Assembly: GCF_000090795.2 (NCBI RefSeq)
Contig: NW_003546363.1
Location: forward strand, 1 to 64,000
DNA: 64,000 nucleotides
Source: Amphimedon queenslandica
Taxonomy: Eukaryota; Porifera; Demospongiae; Haplosclerida; Niphatidae
Reading direction: 5' to 3'
In this document: one piece after another, positions 59,434 to 64,000 of the stretch
Position numbering within the stretch: position 1 is the first letter of the stretch
Layout of the letters: each line of letters begins with the position of its first letter
Made by a program: the position numbers and the translations under genes
Notes under the pieces: model-generated
What the model was told of the DNA's origin: nothing
Database searches by the model: none
The model's input: only the letters and a program-made list of their open reading frames with translations

Positions 59434-62400
59434 TACTAGGTTGAAGTCATTGATATAACAGATAAGCCCCTCGGCCCATTCTGCTACATTTGTCTCTACA
59501 TTGACGCATACTCCAATTACCATGTTCTCTTCCCTCTCTCCTCTCCTTCCTCCTCTTCCACCTCTGAAGTTCCCTTTGAGGAAATAGCGCACAACCTCCG
59601 TAAATACGTCTTCCCTTATTTCGGGATGCCGAAGAGTCTTTCCTCCTCTCTCGGCTCCGACTTTATTGAAGATCTTCTGCGAGAGACTTGTCTTCATTGG
59701 CCTGATGCTGCTGTAGTTCGTAACGGTTGTAAGAGGAGCGAGAGAGGGGGAGAGCGTGTTGGGAAGCTGGCAAGGAGAAGCAAATCACTTATATCAGAGC
59801 TGTTTGAAAGGTGTCGCTCTAATTTACAAGACATCTCGCTGACCCCTTCGGCTTGCTCTGACTTACTCCTTAGCCTCCAATGTAAGCTCCTCTTGACTTG
59901 ATTGACTTTTAATTTTGTGTATTTAAAAATTAAACGAAAGCGTTTAAATTTAAATTAGAAACTATTAGTTTATATTTTAAAACTTTAAAGTGAAGCTAAT
60001 CTCACTTATTTTTATTTCTCCTTGCAGACCAACTCAATATATCTACTCGAAAAAGCTCTCAAAAATGTGCTTACGAATTGGCCTTCAACGTGCGACCACA
60101 TTGTAGTTCACAGTCCCCGAGACTCCACCCACCAGACACATCTATCAGCAGCAGCAGCGAGGACGAGATCGAAGGCAGCGTTAGGAAATGGCAGTGGGAC
60201 CCGGAACGACTGATCATGAAATCAAAGAGAGAGAATGATTTTGATATAATAGGAAATGATAGGAAGTAGGCAGTATTAGAGGCTAAGTTGTGGCTTTTTC
60301 TAGCATAGAATACTTGTAGTAATATTAGTGTATGAGTATTAAGCATTTAGTATTTAGGTTAAAGAGTATGTTAAGTAATACAGTATTTTCCATATTGTTC
60401 TTCAATTACAATGTACATGTATGTTTTTTACTTCTCTCCCTTTCTTTCTCTCTCTCTCTTTTATTTAGTTCATTTTCTAATGATATCTCTCCATCAGTCG
60501 AGATGAATAGACTCATACAAAAGCAGTCCACTTCTTCCTCCACTAACTCACAGCAGAAGTTACATCAGATGCTCAATGCTAGTTCAATACAAGCCCAGGA
60601 ACAGCAGGTGACCAGTCTGAGGGAGCTACTCCGCCAAGAAGAATCGAGACTAGAACTGTTGAAGAAAATGAGACAGCCCAATGAAAGCCCTTCGATCATT
60701 TCAAAAGATTTGTCGTCTCACGAGAGAGGAGGTGTGGTCTCTACTGGTGTGATAAGATCTGGCGATGCTGTAATCACGCACAATGGTAAGTGGCGGATGT
60801 GCGTTGTAAAAGTGTTTCCTTTTTTCACTTTATTATTAATTTCATGAAAATATTTTAAAAGTGAGAGCTAGCTAAAAATAGTCTTTTGACGCTTGTATTG
60901 TTTCAGTGTGCTAATGAGACATGTCATGTGACCCGTCACCTGACCCTAACATGTTAACACCTTCCTGTTGCTGTTGGCTCCTCCATATGTAGTGGGTTCT
61001 CTTTATTTGTGAAGAATGGACTCTTGATCCTCTATAGAAGATCATACTTTTGAGCAGTTGAAGAACTTGCAGTGTGTCCTTTTAACTGTTCTTTCAATAG
61101 CCATCTTTTATGTGTTTAGTGAGGCCTTGGATGCTGTTTAATACAAGAAGTATATCATTAGTGACACTGCCTGGATTGCTATATTGTGTGTGCTAAATTT
61201 ATCAAAGGGATCTTTGTGTTATCATTAATTATTACCAATACTTAACTAAATTCCCTAAATTGGTAGAGCCAAATAATCCCCAGTATATCAAATAGGATAA
61301 AATTAGTACATGTGGTAAGGTTTTATTTCTTTATCTCTTTCTTATAGGGTCCCAAGGTCCTATATCAGCTAGACTACAGCAGTTAGTTGATTCTGTAGCA
61401 GTCGATCAATTAAACTCTAAGTACTCATCATCTACGCAGCACAATAAAAAGAAGTCAACAATCACTGATATTAACAAGTCCTCTTCGCCCGAGGTCATCA
61501 CTATATCTGACTCTCCCTCCCCTGCCTCCCCACCTGCTCTCATATCTACTTCCACTGTACCAGGTGTAATACATAACCCTCCTTCTCTCTCTTCCGGCGA
61601 AAAACCTGACGAGTCTCTCGTAATGAAAACTATTGAGAACTCTCGCAGGTATCGCGAGTTTCTTGTGAAACAGAACACGGTTAAACGCACTTTTCAAAAA
61701 CAAATTGACAAGAGGATATCGTCTTTTCCTTATCCAAAAACCTTTCGTCAAGTTTGGCCCATAATCCCTGTACAGGATCCGAGTTTCGTTAAGAACCTTG
61801 GCCTGGAGACTGTGACACAGTTTTTTGATCAGCCTCATACTTCGAAAGGCTCAGCCTCTTCTGGGGGAACTGGAGCCTCTAAAGTCAAACCGATTTGTAA
61901 TCAGTGCGGCTGTGATTTTGCTTCGGCATGGCAGATACGAAAGAACAATTCGAAGCAGGTCTTGCTATGCGAGGCATGCGATTTCACTAACCTCAAGCTA
62001 CTGCAGAGGACCAAACTGACGTCACAGTTAAAAGAGATAATTGAAGGAGTGAAGAGAGAAGAAGATAAGTTTAACAGTGAGACTGAGGAGGCGCGCAAGC
62101 AACTGATAGCAGCTGAAAGAGTCGGTGTTATATCAAACACTCAAAAGAGCAGTCCCCAGCCCACCTCTCATGTGTCCTCTCATGGGAATCACATTATTAG
62201 TACCAGCGGAGGAGGGATTAGACACCAGTCACTGACTGAGAGAGTCGCTGATGCCATGATACCAAGCATAATAGGAGGAAAGGGAGGGAGACCTGGGGTA
62301 GGAGCTGCTGGTGGAGGAAGAGGAGGAGGAAAGGGTTTGCCGCAAGCGGAGAAGACTAAAAGCCCACTGGAAATATCGAGGAAGAGAAAAATAGATCAAC

Positions 62401-62714
62401 AGGAGACGTCTCATTCCGTCCCATCCTCTAAGACACCCAAGACTCATCTTGACGTTACTCTTAATCGTATTACTCAGCAGCTGCTGATGAAGCAGGTTGA
62501 TGAGAAGGTCCATAAACGTCGTCGCAAGGATACCTCAAGTCCCAGTAAGAACCGTCAGGGGAAGTCCCCTCCTCCTTTGGAAGTGGCCAATCACACGCCA
62601 CACGAGGAAAAGAGTGCCCCGCCTCCTTTGATGAGTGCCACGCCTTCAAATGCGGGCGGAGACTCGAGAAAGAACAGGCGTAAAGGTCAACCCAAGCAAA
62701 ACATTAAAACTTAG
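57600..62714 (+). CDS. GATAD2: Exapted integrase region fused to p66/GATAD2 (NuRD subunit)
   Basis: Seven exons keep phase: 57600-57899, 58418-58534, 58674-58829, 59440-59881, 60028-60265, 60469-60785, 61348-62714; 978 aa. Residues 1-338 resemble the integrase of Ty3-like retroelements and Ginger/KRBA2-type relatives: a leading module (WVKSKGFALTSYPMLGLKEV), an HHCC zinc module (HYAGVPQLAIEKYLQLCPGC) and a ribonuclease-H-like core (YICLYIDAYSNYHVLFPL .. YVFPYFGMPKSL). No LTRs, reverse transcriptase or element ends surround it, so I treat this as a host exaptation. The rest is p66: the CR1 coiled coil that pairs with MBD2/3 (VTSLRELLRQEESRLELLKK, about 460-487), a VITISDSPSP motif like human p66's VIVLSDN, FVKNLGLETVTQFF, and the GATA-type finger CNQC..CEAC (707-734), which binds CHD4. 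A basic Gly/Lys-rich end follows. If the donor at 60266 were not used, the frame would close at 60269, so two separate transcripts are possible. Confidence 0.82.
58536..58650. repeat. Purine-only GA/GGGA tract
   Basis: About 110 bp of almost pure purine just inside intron 2 of the integrase-p66 gene, four bases after the donor. Such mirror-like R·Y tracts can form triplex DNA. Confidence 0.85.
58917..59370. repeat. MITE copy in integrase-p66 intron 3
   Basis: The left end CAGGATTTCCCACAAAGCAT leads to two 185-bp units (starting about 58989 and 59174). They are joined by a perfect 22-bp palindrome at 59136-59157 with the CTGTACTATAGTACAG core. The right end is lost near 59370. Confidence 0.8.
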
Positions 62715-63276
62715 TTAATTGAGTATGAGAGGGAGGAGCTTTATGTGAATGCTTTTTATGTATGTATCGTAAGTATAATGACTAGCATTCATTTATAAAC
62801 AATAATCAAATGCACTCATTCATTCATTCTCACGTGCACAGTACTTTTAATGTGCACACACACACTCATACACATTAACACTAATCACTGATAATGACTG
62901 TTATCATTATTATTATTATTCTAATATTCTTGTACAGTTTCCATTACTAGCACAGTATATTTATATAAATAATGATTATAAAATATATAATTTCTTTTAG
63001 TCTCTTCATCAATGACTAGGGTTTCCTACAAAGCGTACTAAATGAAGCTAAGCAGCATGTGACAAGCATTTGTGGCAACTTTTGAAATTTCATGGTCCAA
63101 ATCAGCTCAAACTTTCTATTCAATTTTGATTAAAATTAGCTTCACTATCACAAGATGCAATAATAAATCAAGAATTATCTCTGTCATTTTCAAAATGATT
63201 ACCTGCTTAGTTTATTAATTTCAAAAACGGACATTTCTATAAATCACAGGCAATGTTATAAACTACAGTGTCATAT
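62715..63276. other. Convergent 3' interval with an eroded MITE copy
   Basis: p66 3' UTR, then AC-rich and ATT-rich runs. At about 63019-63200 there is a worn copy of the hAT-type family (GGGTTTCCTACAAAGCGTAC..). No gene is seen. Confidence 0.55.
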
Positions 63277-64000
63277 TCAAAAAGACATGCTTTCTTGCTC
63301 CTCAATAGTATCGGGTCCTTCTATCTTGTGATCTTCAAAATGTTCACTTTCAATGTCTTCAATGCGAATGGTAGGAATGGTGAACTCTGCTGGACTCTCA
63401 ACTTTAGGTTCAGTTAGACCTCCATGTAAATGTGAGGAGTGTGCTTCTCTTCTAGCTCTCTTCCATTGTGACTGATGCTTCAAAGGCACACTCAAACGAC
63501 TGCTGTATGACCTAGCATCTCCTCCATGTGACAATGAGTGTGTGTGTGAGACTTGTGTCTCCATAGACTCAGTTTCTGGATGCTGTCCATGATGACTTTC
63601 GGTTTCGTCTACTTCAGCTAGTGAGTGGCTCTCTTCACAGAGTGAAGTGTCTTGTGAATAAACACTTCCTTGCAAGTGTGGGTCTTCATTGTCAGTATCA
63701 TGAAAACTTAATATGCACTCTCCTATGTATAAAAGTAGAAAACAAACATAATTTTTTCATTCCAATTACTGGTAAGTTCCTGAATCTGATCGTACTCCTC
63801 CAAGTTCTCCTGCAATTGCTCCATCAGTTGTAAATACCTATCAGCTAGCATATAAAACAGCTCTGCAGAACAGTGTCTATCATACTTAAAGAGAGTATCA
63901 CGAGGCCACAGTGTTTCCTTAGGATCACTGGCTAATGCAAGAAGATATGAATTGACTGTCTTGTCCCAACCATCGGAAAAGATGTCTTTCTCTTTAATAT
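63277..64000 (-). CDS. 3' end of an unidentified gene (continues right of the window)
   Basis: Two exons are visible, 63770 to beyond 64000 and 63277-63722, joined in phase (..YDQIQELT|RECILSFHD..). The upstream part is well structured: DGWDKTVNSYLLALASDPKE, LWPRDTLFKYDRHCSAELFY and MLADRYLQLMEQLQENLEEY suggest helical, conserved protein. The last 130 residues are polar, rich in His, Ser and Glu (SHTHSLSHGGDARSYSS), with an acidic end ..IEEQESMSF. No membrane segment or zinc motif is seen in this portion. I do not recognise the family. Confidence 0.72.

Noticed and set aside
60266-60269. A stop codon that would end the integrase-like gene before p66
   Set aside because: The TAG overlaps a GTAGGC donor whose use keeps phase with the p66 exon at 60469, and no AATAAA follows. 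I favour one fused gene, but state the alternative in the gene entry.

Overview
Eukaryotic, almost certainly animal, and most likely a demosponge such as Amphimedon. The gene set is metazoan: a Bcl-2 protein, endophilin A, AF9/ENL, FKBP8, Integrator subunit 14, and p66 of NuRD. Genes are tightly packed and rich in short GT-AG introns, some only about 50 bp. The DNA is AT-rich and full of TACATG, CT/GA and ATT microsatellites. The species is inferred; the gene assignments rest on protein motifs and on splice phases that agree across every exon join I list.

Layout, left to right: 3' part-truncated cyclin B (-); Bcl-2 family gene (-); complete 28-exon DHX34 (-); AF9/ENL (+); leucine-rich-repeat gene (-); ABHD17 (-); INTS14 (+); a 19-exon type I membrane protein I do not recognise (-); FKBP8 (+); endophilin A (+); NDUFA6 (-); an IgGFc-binding/Calx-beta-like surface receptor (+); a novel membrane protein with a long tail (-); AK6 (-); MAU2 with a 650-residue extra tail (+); an integrase-derived/p66 (GATAD2) fusion gene (+); and the 3' end of an unidentified gene (-).

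Five neighbour pairs are head-to-head with only 90-346 bp between start codons (DHX34/AF9, ABHD17/INTS14, membrane protein/FKBP8, NDUFA6/receptor, AK6/MAU2), so shared promoters are the rule. CACGCCC/GGGCGTG boxes recur there, and CACGTG boxes in some. The genes do not form a pathway. They are mostly housekeeping (RNA surveillance, transcription, cohesin loading, respiration, nucleotide metabolism, endocytosis, apoptosis), with two surface-protein genes and two genes carrying lineage-specific additions.

Repeats lie mainly in introns. One family looks like a non-autonomous hAT-type DNA element (ends CAGGGTTTCCCACA...) holding 1-3 internal units of about 185 bp joined by perfect palindromes centred on CTATAG. 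A related 176-bp unit is present five times in tandem at 37724-38560. The best candidate for something undescribed is the 57600-62714 gene, where an exapted retroelement/Ginger-type integrase region is joined in phase to a NuRD p66 subunit. Second is a cluster of eleven TCACATGA/TCATGTGA octamers running from an intron into the coding tail of MAU2.
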